Positions 26,243-35,889 are shown, counted from the first letter of the stretch. The stretch is 64,000 bases of DNA from an uncultured Granulosicoccaceae bacterium (GCA_937957915.1 CALGNZ010000027.1:1-64000), one strand, 5' to 3'. Numbers and translations: made by a program. Notes: generated by a model from the sequence alone, not told the origin.

Positions 26243-26884
26243 CTACAGAAAATGCAAAGCGAGGTAGATGATCGCAGTGAGCACGAAGCTTAGGTGAATT
26301 ACCCCGACCACACTGGCCATCTGCCGAATTTTTCCGAAAATAGCATTGGCTTCCAGAACACCGACGATGACAAGCGCAATCAGGAAACCAAAATCAGCCA
26401 ACGTTACACCTGCCAGACCACCCGCCTCGGCGCCGAAGGTTCCGTGTTTTGAGGCCAGCATGCCAAACAACATTGGCGCAGAAAACAGGGTATTGGTCCG
26501 AGATGCTAACAAAGCCTTGCTACCGGCAGCCGCAGCATCCCCCTCTTTGAGCCCGCAAACCACGCGCTGATTGGGCCAGATGATGAACCACACATTGAGA
26601 AACATCAGTGTGCCCATTAACGCAGCAATTGCAATGTATTGGTTAACGCCTGCCCCGAGAGACATAAACAGATACAAACCGCTTAAAAAAGTCATCATTG
26701 CCGCCCAGCGGAACCACCAAAGCGCACGCGGAGCAAGCTTTTTCAAAGCATCTGCTTTGGCATCAGCCTCGGCTTCCTTAAAGTACTCTCCCTGAATAAA
26801 ATTGAAGTAGTAGAGAAGACCAACCCAGGTTACGCCGAAAATCACATGAAACCAGCGAAACAAAAACTCAATGAAATACCCCAT
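26243..26884 (-). CDS. Integral membrane protein of the PuuD N-terminal (urate hydroxylase membrane domain) family
   Basis: 213 residues with about six membrane segments. The opening FLFRWFHVIFGVTWVGLLYYFNFIQ (split across the first helix), WWFRWAAMMTFLSGLYL, and the loop FIIWPNQRVV match the membrane part of bacterial urate hydroxylase PuuD and its cytochrome-lacking relatives. The C-terminal cytochrome c domain with CxxCH, needed for urate oxidation in PuuD, is absent. No purine-catabolism gene is nearby. I chose ATG 26884, with AAGGGGGTG upstream, over the GTG three codons earlier. The function of the cytochrome-less form is not known to me. Confidence 0.75.
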   Translation of the reverse strand: MGYFIEFLFRWFHVIFGVTWVGLLYYFNFIQGEYFKEAEADAKADALKKLAPRALWWFRWAAMMTFLSGLYLFMSLGAGVNQYIAIAALMGTLMFLNVWFIIWPNQRVVCGLKEGDAAAAGSKALLASRTNTLFSAPMLFGMLASKHGTFGAEAGGLAGVTLADFGFLIALVIVGVLEANAIFGKIRQMASVVGVIHLSFVLTAIIYLALHFL

Positions 26885-27457
26885 AACAACCACCCCCTTG
26901 GATGTAACTGATAAGTGAATCTGATTTTAAACCCGACTATGGCGACTCTGCGCTCTCCCGAGAATCAGTGCATTTGTACAAAGCCGGACATTTACTTACA
27001 ACCACACTTTAAATCTGCAGGCTCATTCTAACCCTCAGCAGTGGTTTGGCAATAACAAAGCACAACCAGCATGCAAAATAGCTGGCTTGAGTGCGCTCAG
27101 TTGATCTCAATGGCGTTGGCGGCAACCAAGGTGTGGTGTCAGGGTCATTGATAGCAGCAGGTAAGGCTGCCGTAATCGGCCCTGACTGGATCGTTTTCTT
27201 CCCGAGAGGCTTACCGTCTCGATGGTGGCTTCTCAACAAATCCACCCGATTGTAAATACACGTGCGTTAAAAAAGCATCAGCCCGCAACTGTCGGCAGGC
27301 TAAAAATCTCAGCACGCATAAACCAGCCGATTTATGTTCTGATCAAAGCCGCTCCTGCGCCTGGTCTGAAGGTTATGACCGTCTAGCGCTTTTGTATGAC
27401 GGGTTATCAAACCCTGTGACCAACACTAAAACCTGAAGAACCAGTCTGCATTTAAAC
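26885..27457. other. Intergenic region between the PuuD-like and MFS genes
   Basis: About 570 bases without a supported gene. A 78-codon minus-strand frame (27009-27245) has no ribosome-binding site or similarity. A short stem (GGGTT/AACCC near 27400) may relate to MFS transcript ending. Nothing else is seen. Confidence 0.35.
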
Positions 27458-28675
27458 TCAGGCTTGCGCCGCAGCGCTTCTGGCTTCCGGATCTACAACT
27501 GCCAGCGGCAGTGTATAGACCAATACAAAGATCGCCAGTGAGGTTGTCATTAGTACCTTAAACAGAAAACCGAAACCATAGCTGGCATGGATCCACGCTA
27601 TTACAGGTACAGTAGTGGCCATCACTAAAATAGTAATGGTGTAGCGAATGGCTAACAATCGGCTGCGGACTTCGGGCGTCGATATACGACCGATCAACAC
27701 GTCATTAATCGGAATTTGCCCGAACGCCGCAATCATATAGCCCACTGCTGCAAATATAGCGAGCGATCCATAGGCGCTTACAGCTATCGCAAAGAAGATA
27801 ACCTGCAACGCGGCGACCGACATAAAAATTCGCCTTGGAGAGGTACGATCGAGCATATACCCGACAAGCAGCTGACCTAGTGACCCAATGGCAAATGCAG
27901 CAAACGCCAGCAACCCTACAAAGGCCGCAGCACTCCCGGTGTCTGCTGCTCTTTCAGCCAGTACCTTTGGCAGCGCAAACGTTGTACTTTGAAATACCAA
28001 TCCACCCAAAGCCGTAGTGCCAAAGACAACCGCCATTACCCGTAAAAACATAACAGACCCGGGAACAAGGACAGACGACTTCGAGTTTGTTTTCGATACA
28101 GGCACTTTGGCAGCTTTTGCCTGCAAAGCGCCCCGCCATACAACTCGCCAATACACCCACCCTAAACCAATTGACACAATACCTGGCGCGACAAACGCCG
28201 CACGCCACCCGATCTGATCAATAAAAAAGCCCGTTAACAGTGCAGCCACGGCAACACCCAAATTACCCCAGACGCCGTTAACAGCTATGCGCATACCCTG
28301 GTTACCTTGCCCATCAAGCACCAGCGCTATGCCGACTGGATGATAAATTGCGGCAAATATGCCGATCGTGAACAACCCGACACCGATTTGTAGTGGTGTA
28401 TTGGCAAACGAGGTGGCAATGGCGGCGAGACCAATACCCACAAAAAAAACAATCATCAAAGCATGCCGACTCCAGCGGTCCGCGAGCCACCCGGCCGGCA
28501 CCGCGAACAGACCAAATGCAACAAAGCCTGGCGTTGCGTACGGAATCAGCGCTGCATAGCTCATTCCCCATTCTCCCGCGAGAGCCAGGGCTGCCACCGT
28601 GGCAAAAACCAGCATGAACAAGTGATCAAGAAAATGCCCGAGGTTGAGCAACATAAAATGGGACCGTGTCTGCAT
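27458..28675 (-). CDS. Major facilitator superfamily transporter
   Basis: 405-residue secondary transporter with about twelve membrane helices. The loop 2-3 motif appears as AGWLADRWSRHALMI and the equivalent in the second half as VGYMLDRTSPRRIFM. IFAAIYHPVGIALVLDG and RIAVNGVWGNLGVAVAALLTGFFIDQ resemble the FosR/fosmidomycin-resistance and related efflux branch. The ATG at 28675 has GGAG six bases upstream and is preferred to the longer frame. The substrate is unknown. Confidence 0.88.
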   Translation of the reverse strand: MQTRSHFMLLNLGHFLDHLFMLVFATVAALALAGEWGMSYAALIPYATPGFVAFGLFAVPAGWLADRWSRHALMIVFFVGIGLAAIATSFANTPLQIGVGLFTIGIFAAIYHPVGIALVLDGQGNQGMRIAVNGVWGNLGVAVAALLTGFFIDQIGWRAAFVAPGIVSIGLGWVYWRVVWRGALQAKAAKVPVSKTNSKSSVLVPGSVMFLRVMAVVFGTTALGGLVFQSTTFALPKVLAERAADTGSAAAFVGLLAFAAFAIGSLGQLLVGYMLDRTSPRRIFMSVAALQVIFFAIAVSAYGSLAIFAAVGYMIAAFGQIPINDVLIGRISTPEVRSRLLAIRYTITILVMATTVPVIAWIHASYGFGFLFKVLMTTSLAIFVLVYTLPLAVVDPEARSAAAQA

Positions 28676-28933
28676 ACTATGCTCCGTTTTGTTCCGGCAT
28701 GGATCCACCAATTTTCGCCGACAGTATGGCAGACCATCGTCCAGGTCGCTGCCGCGAATCTACACGGCTGCAACCTTGAATCAACAGACTCAATAGCAAT
28801 TACAGCAAAGTGACGTTCGTTCCAATCGTTGCAGGCAACAACTTGCAGGCAAATTGAAGATACCTATAATGCCAGTATTGCAATTTTTTCGCATGTAAGC
28901 TCCAAATTCGATTCCGGATATCGGTAGAGGTTA

Positions 28934-29518
28934 GTGACCACCATGATTTTTGTTTTTTATCCCGGCCTTTCAGCAGTGCGCGAACTCAACCAGAAAACCC
29001 TTCACAAACTCGGCACCTGCCTGCTGTTGCCAATTTGTTTTCTTATCGGTACGAGCAAACCAGGGCTGTCAGCGGATCTGGCGATACCGGATCTCGAAGG
29101 CAGGGTCCTGCTCACAATCGACGGCGATATATCAAATCATAATGTTGGCGAAACATTGCAATTCGACCTTGCCATGCTGGAGAGCTTTACGCCGATTACC
29201 TTCACAACAGAAACAATATGGTTTGACGAAGCGACCACCTTTACTGGCGTCAGACTTAGCGAACTGCTGGAATACGCCGGAGCTAATTCGGAAAAAATCC
29301 GCGCTGATGCGCTGGACAAATACTGGTACGAATTTAAAAACAACAGCTGGAAAGATGTGCCAGTCATTGTCGCTTACAAAAAAAACGGCAGTTATATGCG
29401 CATTAAGGAGCTTGGACCACTATGGATCATGTATCCTTTCGATGATTACCCGGGCACTCTCACAGAAGACAATCAGGGAGCTTGTGTCTGGCAGCTGATA
29501 CGGTTATCAGTGTTGTGA
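28934..29518 (+). CDS. Exported protein with molybdopterin-dependent (sulfite oxidase-like) fold, paired with a sensor kinase
   Basis: About 190 residues with an N-terminal hydrophobic export signal (about 25-48; CLLLPICFLIGTSKPGLSA). The rest follows the oxidoreductase molybdopterin-binding fold: VLLTIDGDISNHNVGE, FTGVRLSELLEYAGA, and the conserved end LGPLWIMYPFDDYPGTL...ACVWQLIRLSVL. There is no cysteine at the position expected for a molybdenum ligand, so it is probably a catalytically inactive ligand-binding relative. Its stop overlaps the start of the kinase gene (GTGA). The likely role is a periplasmic sensory partner. Start is GTG 28934 or ATG 28943. Confidence 0.72.
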   Translation: MTTMIFVFYPGLSAVRELNQKTLHKLGTCLLLPICFLIGTSKPGLSADLAIPDLEGRVLLTIDGDISNHNVGETLQFDLAMLESFTPITFTTETIWFDEATTFTGVRLSELLEYAGANSEKIRADALDKYWYEFKNNSWKDVPVIVAYKKNGSYMRIKELGPLWIMYPFDDYPGTLTEDNQGACVWQLIRLSVL

Positions 29519-31356
29519 GTCCCAACAGGGAAATCACACTGTTACTTTTGTTTTCAGTGCTTTGCTCATGCCTGCTGGCAGTCATATTTTCAGACCTTCT
29601 AAAAACCCGGAAACAGCTGGCAAATAACAGCCCTATTGCATTTAACTCTCTACTCCAGATCAGCCGAAATTTCAGTGGTCTGGAACACTCGTTATCACAG
29701 TACGTCCATAACAACGACGATCCTGTCCAGACGTCGATAGATGAATATCGTACTCGCTTTGACATTGCCTGGTCGACGCTCGCCGTTTTCGAACTGAGGG
29801 TACCAGGAGAAACCACAACAATGCCAGAGGTTCCGGAGTTTCTGAACCTGACAGAGAATTTCTTTAACAATGCGGAGCCACAGATTCACGCAGACACTCC
29901 ACTGAGTCCGGAAAATGCGATTAATCTGAGAAACCTTATATTCGAGGTGAGAGAAAGAATATACGACCTTGGTCATGCCTACTACATCAGCAGCAACAAA
30001 TGGCGCGACACGTTAAACAACCGCATGACAAAGCTGTATCGCGCCATTTCTGTTTTTGGACTCCTACTTCTTGCCAGTTCCTCTTTTTTAATATGCAGAT
30101 TGTATTTCGCCAACAGGAAATCTTACACTTTGGTAGAAGAATCTCGCCAAAATCAAAAAGAGTTAAAGAGACTGGTTAGCGAACTGCGAAGCGGTAAATT
30201 GGAGCAAAAGGCAAAAGACAGTTTTATTGCTGCTGCAAGTCACGACCTGCGACAACCACTCCATGCGCTCGGCCTGTTTCTCGGATCATTAGAGAAATAT
30301 GTTCAGCCGGACGGGCTCCCCACATTAGAGAAAGCCAATCAATCAAGCACCGCGTTGAACCGTTTGTTGTCAAGTGTATTGGACCTGTCAAAACTCGACG
30401 CAGGTATTGTCAGTGTCGATGCAACGCACTTTGGTATTGATGCGCTGATTGTATCGCTGATAAAAGAACACAGCGCAAAAGCGGAGCAATACGACATCGA
30501 ACTCCACTTCGATTTAGCGCATGCAACGGTCTACACTGATCGCGTTTTGCTAACAAGGATTCTTCGCAACCTGCTTGATAATGCGATGAAACACAGCAAC
30601 GGCTCTTCGGTTGCACTGCGCGTTCAAACAAAGCAACCTCATCTTTTATTGACAATAGAAGACGACGGCGATGGGATTCCAGAAACTGAACACAAAGAAA
30701 TATTTTCAGAATATTATCAGATAGGAAACCCGGAACGGGATCGATCATATGGCCTGGGGTTAGGACTATCAATCGTAAAAAGACTGACTGACCTGCTTGA
30801 TATGCCTTTGAAATTTTCATCAATCGAAGGAAAAGGAAGCTGCTTTTCGCTTATGATCCCTCTCAGCGAGGCGAACACAGTCACAGAGCTATCGCAAGAC
30901 ATTGACCACAGGCATTCTCAATCGCAGGCCAGTCAATACAGACTGTCCGGCCACCGCCGTCGGCACAGAACTATTGCTGTTATCGACGACCAGCAGGACA
31001 TTTGCCTCGGCATGGAGTCCGTTCTCAAATCGTACAACTTCCATGTCGTATCCGCGGAGTCTGCCAGCGGAATGATACATCTGCTGGAGCAGCAGGATCT
31101 GCATCCCGACGCAATAGTTTCAGACTACCGGTTGCGTAACAATGAACTCGGCGACCAGGCGGTAAAAGATATACGTGTCGCCCTGGGTCGGGAGACACCA
31201 GCTTTGCTGGTCACTGGAGACACATCACCGAAAAGAGTATTAGAGGCAAGCCGAAGCGGCTGTACGCTGCTTCACAAACCGGTGACTCCGGATCATCTGG
31301 TACAGGCTCTGGATCAACTGTTCGCCGAAAAACAATTTGCGGCGGCCTCGATCTAG
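29515..31356 (+). CDS. Hybrid sensor histidine kinase with receiver domain
   Basis: 613 residues from the GTG at 29515, chosen because it overlaps the upstream stop by four bases and places the first membrane helix (about 6-28) correctly. A periplasmic loop (about 30-165) and second helix (about 172-195) follow. The kinase core has the H-box ASHDLRQPLHALG, N-box LLDNAMKHS, DDGDGIP and YGLGLGLSIVKRL. A C-terminal receiver domain holds IAVIDDQQD, phospho-acceptor Asp in IVSDYRL and LLHKPV. No separate response regulator or output domain is adjacent. It pairs with the sulfite-oxidase-fold protein. Confidence 0.92.
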   Translation: MSPNREITLLLLFSVLCSCLLAVIFSDLLKTRKQLANNSPIAFNSLLQISRNFSGLEHSLSQYVHNNDDPVQTSIDEYRTRFDIAWSTLAVFELRVPGETTTMPEVPEFLNLTENFFNNAEPQIHADTPLSPENAINLRNLIFEVRERIYDLGHAYYISSNKWRDTLNNRMTKLYRAISVFGLLLLASSSFLICRLYFANRKSYTLVEESRQNQKELKRLVSELRSGKLEQKAKDSFIAAASHDLRQPLHALGLFLGSLEKYVQPDGLPTLEKANQSSTALNRLLSSVLDLSKLDAGIVSVDATHFGIDALIVSLIKEHSAKAEQYDIELHFDLAHATVYTDRVLLTRILRNLLDNAMKHSNGSSVALRVQTKQPHLLLTIEDDGDGIPETEHKEIFSEYYQIGNPERDRSYGLGLGLSIVKRLTDLLDMPLKFSSIEGKGSCFSLMIPLSEANTVTELSQDIDHRHSQSQASQYRLSGHRRRHRTIAVIDDQQDICLGMESVLKSYNFHVVSAESASGMIHLLEQQDLHPDAIVSDYRLRNNELGDQAVKDIRVALGRETPALLVTGDTSPKRVLEASRSGCTLLHKPVTPDHLVQALDQLFAEKQFAAASI

Positions 31357-31405
31357 CAGTTACCGCAGCTATTCAAGTGCGCATTGCACCAATAAAAATT
31401 ATGTC

Positions 31406-32275
31406 TTACGCCACTGCCGCGGCAGACCTCGCTATTGGCTTTTGCTCAACGCTGATGAAATGGCTCATGTCCACTGGCTGATTTAGCGTATAGATATGGA
31501 ACTGGTTGCATTCTCTTTCGATCAACTGTTCTACAAACGTGTTGAATTCATGCTGCCACAATTTCTTCTCTGCAGCCGCATCTCCGGCAACACGATGGTA
31601 GGCCTTATTAATTCGAGCCGGAATACTTGCACCACAACGCCCGGCAAAAGAAATCATCTTTTGATAGTCCCTTATTGGAAGAACGCCCGCCACAATCGGC
31701 GTGGTTATGCCCGCACGAACTGTACGATCTCTAAAACGTTCAAAATCATCAATGTTAAAAAAGAACTGTGTGATCGCACGATTGGCACCGGCATCGCATT
31801 TCGCTTTTAATTCCTCGATATCTGCTTGCTCGCTTTGCGCCATGGGGTGAACCTCCGGGTAGCATGCGACACTGATGTCAAACGGATGGATCTTGAGTAA
31901 ACCACTGACAAAATCGGCTACCGATTCATAACAGGGGCCACGATCGTAGGCCAGCCTGGCATCTTCTCTGGCATCACCTCTCAACGCCACTATTCGGTCT
32001 ACCCCTATCTCCTTAAGATGGAGAGCAACGGTATTTATCTCTTCTATCGTTGCACCCTCAAATGTCAGGTGAGCGGCAACCGGCACATCCGATACCTCCA
32101 GCAGATCTTTTACGACCCTGACACTTCGCGCCTGACCAGAACCCAGAGCACCATAGGTCACTGAAAAATATCCCGGATCGAATGTTTCAATGCAGCCAAC
32201 GCTGCGCCAGAACGCGCGCTCGCTAACGTTGTTAGCCGGCGGGAAAAATTCGTAAGAAAAAGCGGTATTGGTCAT
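31406..32275 (-). CDS. metF: Methylenetetrahydrofolate reductase MetF
   Basis: Reduces 5,10-methylene-THF to 5-methyl-THF with NAD(P)H and FAD, supplying the methyl group for methionine synthesis. 289 residues from the ATG at 32275, preceded by AAGGA at seven bases. It begins TAFSYEFFPP, with the catalytic Glu, and has VAAHLTFEGATIEEIN, DRIVALRGD, SVACYPEVHPM, GANRAITQFFFNID and AGVLPI as in MetF. It lies 54 bp behind the ArsR-methyltransferase gene, same strand, probably co-transcribed and regulated by it. Confidence 0.95.
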   Translation of the reverse strand: MTNTAFSYEFFPPANNVSERAFWRSVGCIETFDPGYFSVTYGALGSGQARSVRVVKDLLEVSDVPVAAHLTFEGATIEEINTVALHLKEIGVDRIVALRGDAREDARLAYDRGPCYESVADFVSGLLKIHPFDISVACYPEVHPMAQSEQADIEELKAKCDAGANRAITQFFFNIDDFERFRDRTVRAGITTPIVAGVLPIRDYQKMISFAGRCGASIPARINKAYHRVAGDAAAEKKLWQHEFNTFVEQLIERECNQFHIYTLNQPVDMSHFISVEQKPIARSAAAVA

Positions 32276-32329
32276 GTTCAATTCCTTTCTGTTACAACTA
32301 GAGCCTGTTGCAACTTGTGTTGGTTCCAA

Positions 32330-33271
32330 CTAGTGCGCAACAAGTTCCGGGCGGCTGCCCTGCCAGATTTTTACGGTAAGCGGATCACCAGCCAGGTCGC
32401 GACTGATGGTTGGCGTCATATCGAATCGATTGAGCCAGTTTTCAATTTCATCATCATCAAACCCCATCCGATGATGCTTGTGCTCCAATCGCAGTTGTTC
32501 TTCATTGTGGCTGGCGAAATCGACAATAATCAGTCGACCTCCGGGGCGCAGGACTCGCACTGCTTCCTCAATTACCAGCACCGGATCATCACTGTAGTGG
32601 AGTACAAGGTGCAAAGTTGCTAAATCAACTGATTCATCAGCCACCGGCATGTTGTACATATCACCTTGCCTGACGTGTACATTGCGAAGTTGCGAACGCT
32701 CGAGATTGGCTCTGGCGACAGTCAACATCTCCTGAGATAAATCAATGCCCATACCACGTTCGATACGATCGGCGAGCAGTTCCAGCAAACGCCCGGTCCC
32801 CGTGCCTATATCCAGGTAATCGGCAACAGGCTGATCACCAATAACCTCTAGAAATTCCTTCTCAAGCATTCCTTCCGGAACATGTAAGGATCGGATTTTG
32901 TCCCACTGTGCAGCGTTCTCGCGGAAATAGTTAAGCGCCAAACTGGCCCTTTTTTGTTTGACCTGATCCAGTCTTTGCAGGTCCCGATTCAGCTCCCCAT
33001 CATCTGCAGGCAGCAAATCAACCAGTGTTCTTGCCAGGTGGGCGGGTTCCGTTCGATCAGCGATCCGATAGAACACCTGCGCACCCTCTCGAAATCTATC
33101 AAGAAGGCCAGCTTCGACGAGCAATTTTAGATGCCGTGATACCCGTGGCTGGCTTTGCCCCAGTATCTGTGTCAGTTCACTGACACTGAGTTCACCGTAA
33201 GCACAAAGCGCAAGCAATCGGAGTCGGGTAGGCTCTCCCGCCGCTCGCAATCCACCCAGCAATTTATCCAT
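32330..33271 (-). CDS. ArsR-type regulator fused to a SAM-dependent methyltransferase domain
   Basis: 313 residues. Residues 1-85 are an ArsR winged helix (ALCAYGELSVSELTQILGQS, QPRVSRHLKLLVEAGLLD). From about 145 a class I methyltransferase fold follows: VADYLDIGTGTGRLLELLAD (SAM-binding), GIDLSQEMLTVAR, VDLATLHLVLHYSDDP and VLRPGGRLIIVDF. Such fusions next to metF have been thought to sense SAM or its products and control methionine-cycle genes. It likely autoregulates through the palindrome at 33319-33336 upstream and controls metF; both are inference. Confidence 0.88.
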   Translation of the reverse strand: MDKLLGGLRAAGEPTRLRLLALCAYGELSVSELTQILGQSQPRVSRHLKLLVEAGLLDRFREGAQVFYRIADRTEPAHLARTLVDLLPADDGELNRDLQRLDQVKQKRASLALNYFRENAAQWDKIRSLHVPEGMLEKEFLEVIGDQPVADYLDIGTGTGRLLELLADRIERGMGIDLSQEMLTVARANLERSQLRNVHVRQGDMYNMPVADESVDLATLHLVLHYSDDPVLVIEEAVRVLRPGGRLIIVDFASHNEEQLRLEHKHHRMGFDDDEIENWLNRFDMTPTISRDLAGDPLTVKIWQGSRPELVAH

Positions 33272-33645
33272 CTGTCGGCACTCGCCTGTCGTTCATTGGC
33301 TTCTATCGTTTATAATAGTATAAAGATATGTTTATATGTACATTATTATCTAAATCACAGAATGTTGCAATTCTTCGCCAATTCTTTAATCCCGTTTGCA
33401 GATCAGATGCGAAACCCTGTACCACCGACTTCCGTCGGCATGCGCTTGCAGCTATGCGGCGTGTTGTAATTCGCTTGGAACCCAAGGAACGTTACGAGCT
33501 AATAAATCTACGCTCATTCGCCTGCCTCTTGCTGTAATTTCGGGGCATCAGCACGCTAGGTGACTTTGGCTGACCTGTCATCTTGCCGGGTTCTTGATCG
33601 AAACCGTTCCCTGCCCTGAATTCCGGACGAGATTTCTGTACTGAG
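33272..33645. other. Divergent regulatory region of the ArsR-methyltransferase and OmpA-like genes
   Basis: Holds a strongly A/T-rich core at 33305-33355 that contains the candidate operator and promoter of the minus-strand regulator. A short CCGAC/GTCGG stem lies at 33424-33437. No gene is supported. Confidence 0.45.
33319..33336. promoter_or_regulatory. Candidate ArsR operator
   Basis: TATAAAGATATGTTTATA is an 18-bp palindrome with only one mismatched pair. It lies about 50 bp upstream of the ArsR-methyltransferase start and overlaps the A/T-rich spacer before a minus-strand TATACT. Size and symmetry suit an ArsR dimer. Confidence 0.5.
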
Positions 33646-34908
33646 ATGAAAGAAAGTTTTAACAAGCTATTTGAGAATAACCAGCGTCGAAACCGGCTGC
33701 TATTGGTAATGGCAGTGCTTTTCTCGTTTCTCACGCTTGCTTACTGCCATCTTCAGTCGCCAGTGCCTGGTGCGGACACTGAATCAGATGCAAAAAGTGA
33801 GTCAAGCACAGGTCATACGTCAAAAGCAGAAATTGACCCCGACGAAGACGGTATCTCTGGCGAGCTCGATGCCTGTCCGAATGCCGCAGGCGCTGCGATC
33901 GATAATGGCTGTCCGGTAGATTCTGACGGCGATGGTATCGCAGATCACGAAGATCAATGCCCTACCCGCGCGGGTGGTATCGACGGCTGCCCCGAGGATA
34001 GTGACGGGGACGGCATCATCGACGAAGACGATACATGCCCACACAGCACAGGCTCTGCCGCCAATCAGGGTTGTCCGGCCGACAGTGACAGTGACGGAGT
34101 CGGTGATGCTGTCGATCAATGTCCGCAAACCGCGGGGCAAATCTCTCTTGATGGCTGTCGCCCGAAGCCATCCTCCGCAGATATCAGTAACCACGCTTTA
34201 GCAGCTGACAATGCAGCTGCTGATTCAAAAACACCCGACAACACGCCTGCCGCCTGTAATGATGCAGACAGTAATTGCTCTGACGCACCAGATACAGAAT
34301 CAAAAAATATCGCACCGCTGATCGAACCGACTGAAATGGATAACGGAGACGCGGATGGTGACAGCGTAATTGGTGAAGCTGACAAGTGTCCCGAACAATT
34401 CGGCGACGCCGCTGATAATGGCTGCCCACCCGATAGCGATGGAGACGGCATAGCGGATATCGAAGATCGCTGTCCTTCTGTTGCTGGCACCATTTCAGCG
34501 AACGGTTGTTTAACCATGGCAGGCAACAGTAGAGTTACTCTCGAAGCTCAGGATCAACAAATCCTTGATGAGGCACTCGCCGGGGTAGCGTTCGATTCAA
34601 ACAGCGCCACGCTAACCGCTGAATCCAGCGATTTGCTAACAGCTGTTGCAAGCTTGCTGCGAAAGTACCCGAAGGCGACTCTCGAGATCAGAGGCCACAC
34701 CGATGCCTCGGGTGTTGCAGACAATAACATGCAGCTATCAATGGCACGCGCCAGGTCAGCCGCGGCACAGATTGTGGCCGCTGGTATCGACGTCAATCGC
34801 ATACGTGCATTCGGCTATGGCGAATCACAACCGATCACCAGCAACAAGTCGCCGGAGGGTCGAAAAATAAACAGAAGAGTTGAGTTTGACCTGCATTTCG
34901 ATGAGTAA
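33646..34908 (+). CDS. OmpA-family protein with thrombospondin type 3 (calcium-binding) repeats
   Basis: 420 residues. An N-terminal membrane helix (about 18-33; LLLVMAVLFSFLTLAYC) anchors or exports it. Two blocks of Asp-rich DxDxDGI repeats (DSDGDGIADHEDQCP, DSDGDGIIDEDDTCP, DSDSDGVGDAVDQCP and, after a Ser/Ala/Asp spacer, DSDGDGIADIEDRCP) are typical of thrombospondin type 3. The C-terminal OmpA domain has GVAFDSNSATLTAES, IRGHTDASGVADNNMQLS and GYGESQPITSN and should bind peptidoglycan. The C in the first helix could allow lipidation but no lipobox is clear. Confidence 0.88.
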   Translation: MKESFNKLFENNQRRNRLLLVMAVLFSFLTLAYCHLQSPVPGADTESDAKSESSTGHTSKAEIDPDEDGISGELDACPNAAGAAIDNGCPVDSDGDGIADHEDQCPTRAGGIDGCPEDSDGDGIIDEDDTCPHSTGSAANQGCPADSDSDGVGDAVDQCPQTAGQISLDGCRPKPSSADISNHALAADNAAADSKTPDNTPAACNDADSNCSDAPDTESKNIAPLIEPTEMDNGDADGDSVIGEADKCPEQFGDAADNGCPPDSDGDGIADIEDRCPSVAGTISANGCLTMAGNSRVTLEAQDQQILDEALAGVAFDSNSATLTAESSDLLTAVASLLRKYPKATLEIRGHTDASGVADNNMQLSMARARSAAAQIVAAGIDVNRIRAFGYGESQPITSNKSPEGRKINRRVEFDLHFDE

Positions 34909-34959
34909 CGTCGCACTTGTAAACAGCGCGCTCAAACTTCCGGCAGTTGCAGAGTCTTG

Positions 34960-35889
34960 ATGATTCTGTCGAAAAATCATTCCGATTTAACCATAAGCTC
35001 AGTCGTATTTTTTTCAGCAGCAATATGGGGTCTGTATTGGTTGCCGCTGCGTAAAATCGAGGAAGCCGGTATAGCCGCCAGTTGGTCTGTGCTGGCAATT
35101 TACGTAGTGCCGTTTCTTTTTTTGCTGCCATGGGTGGCCATCAGACGGCGCGCGCTCTGGAATAACGCCCGGTCGATTCTGCTGATCGGCCTTCCCATCG
35201 GGGCCGGGCTTGCATTTTACGCTATGGGTTTTCTGCACACCACCGTCCTCAGAACCACCCTGCTGTTTTACATGACGCCCATCTGGTCCACACTTCTGGC
35301 TATGTTTTTTCTCGGTGAAAAAACCGGACCGCGGCGCTGGGTTGCCATTGGCATTGGGCTGGCGGGGCTATGCCTGATGCTTTTGGGCAAAGACAACGGC
35401 TCAGCACAGACTGCAATCAACCGGGGAGATATATCGGCGCTTTTGGCTGGAATCTTCTGGTCTGCCGGCACTGTGCTGATTCGAAAGAAACCCGAACTGG
35501 ATAGCTTTGACGTTATCCCCGCTCAGTATTTGTTTGCTATAGCCTTCAGCGCCATTTTTGTCTGGGCAGGGATGCCCGGTGATTCCGCAAGCGAAAGCAA
35601 TGCAGCGATCCCTGCATTGTCGGCGTGGCTTAACGCACTGCCCTGGCTTGTCGGATTCTACGTCGTTATATTTCTACCGTCGCTGTATGCGTGCATCAGA
35701 GGGGCGCAACTGTTGTCTCCCGGCCGGGTGGGTATCCTGATGATGTCAGAAGTATTAGTTGCCGGCATCAGCGCGCCGTTGCTTGCCGGCGAGTTGATCT
35801 CAATGCTGGAGTGGATCGCAACGGCGATGATCGTACTCGCTGCAACGCTGGAAATCACTACACCTGAATCCACCCCAGAGACTGTTTGA
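34960..35889 (+). CDS. EamA/DMT-superfamily transporter
   Basis: 309 residues, ten predicted membrane helices in two EamA repeats. The first has SAAIWGLYWLPLRKIEEAG (about 17-35) and TTLLFYMTPIWSTLLAMFFLGE, the second ALLAGIFWSAGTVLIRK and GILMMSEVLVAGISAPLLAGE. A metabolite or amino-acid exporter is likely; substrate unknown. The ATG at 34960 is preferred to the TTG one codon upstream. It follows the OmpA-like gene by 51 bp. Confidence 0.88.
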   Translation: MILSKNHSDLTISSVVFFSAAIWGLYWLPLRKIEEAGIAASWSVLAIYVVPFLFLLPWVAIRRRALWNNARSILLIGLPIGAGLAFYAMGFLHTTVLRTTLLFYMTPIWSTLLAMFFLGEKTGPRRWVAIGIGLAGLCLMLLGKDNGSAQTAINRGDISALLAGIFWSAGTVLIRKKPELDSFDVIPAQYLFAIAFSAIFVWAGMPGDSASESNAAIPALSAWLNALPWLVGFYVVIFLPSLYACIRGAQLLSPGRVGILMMSEVLVAGISAPLLAGELISMLEWIATAMIVLAATLEITTPESTPETV

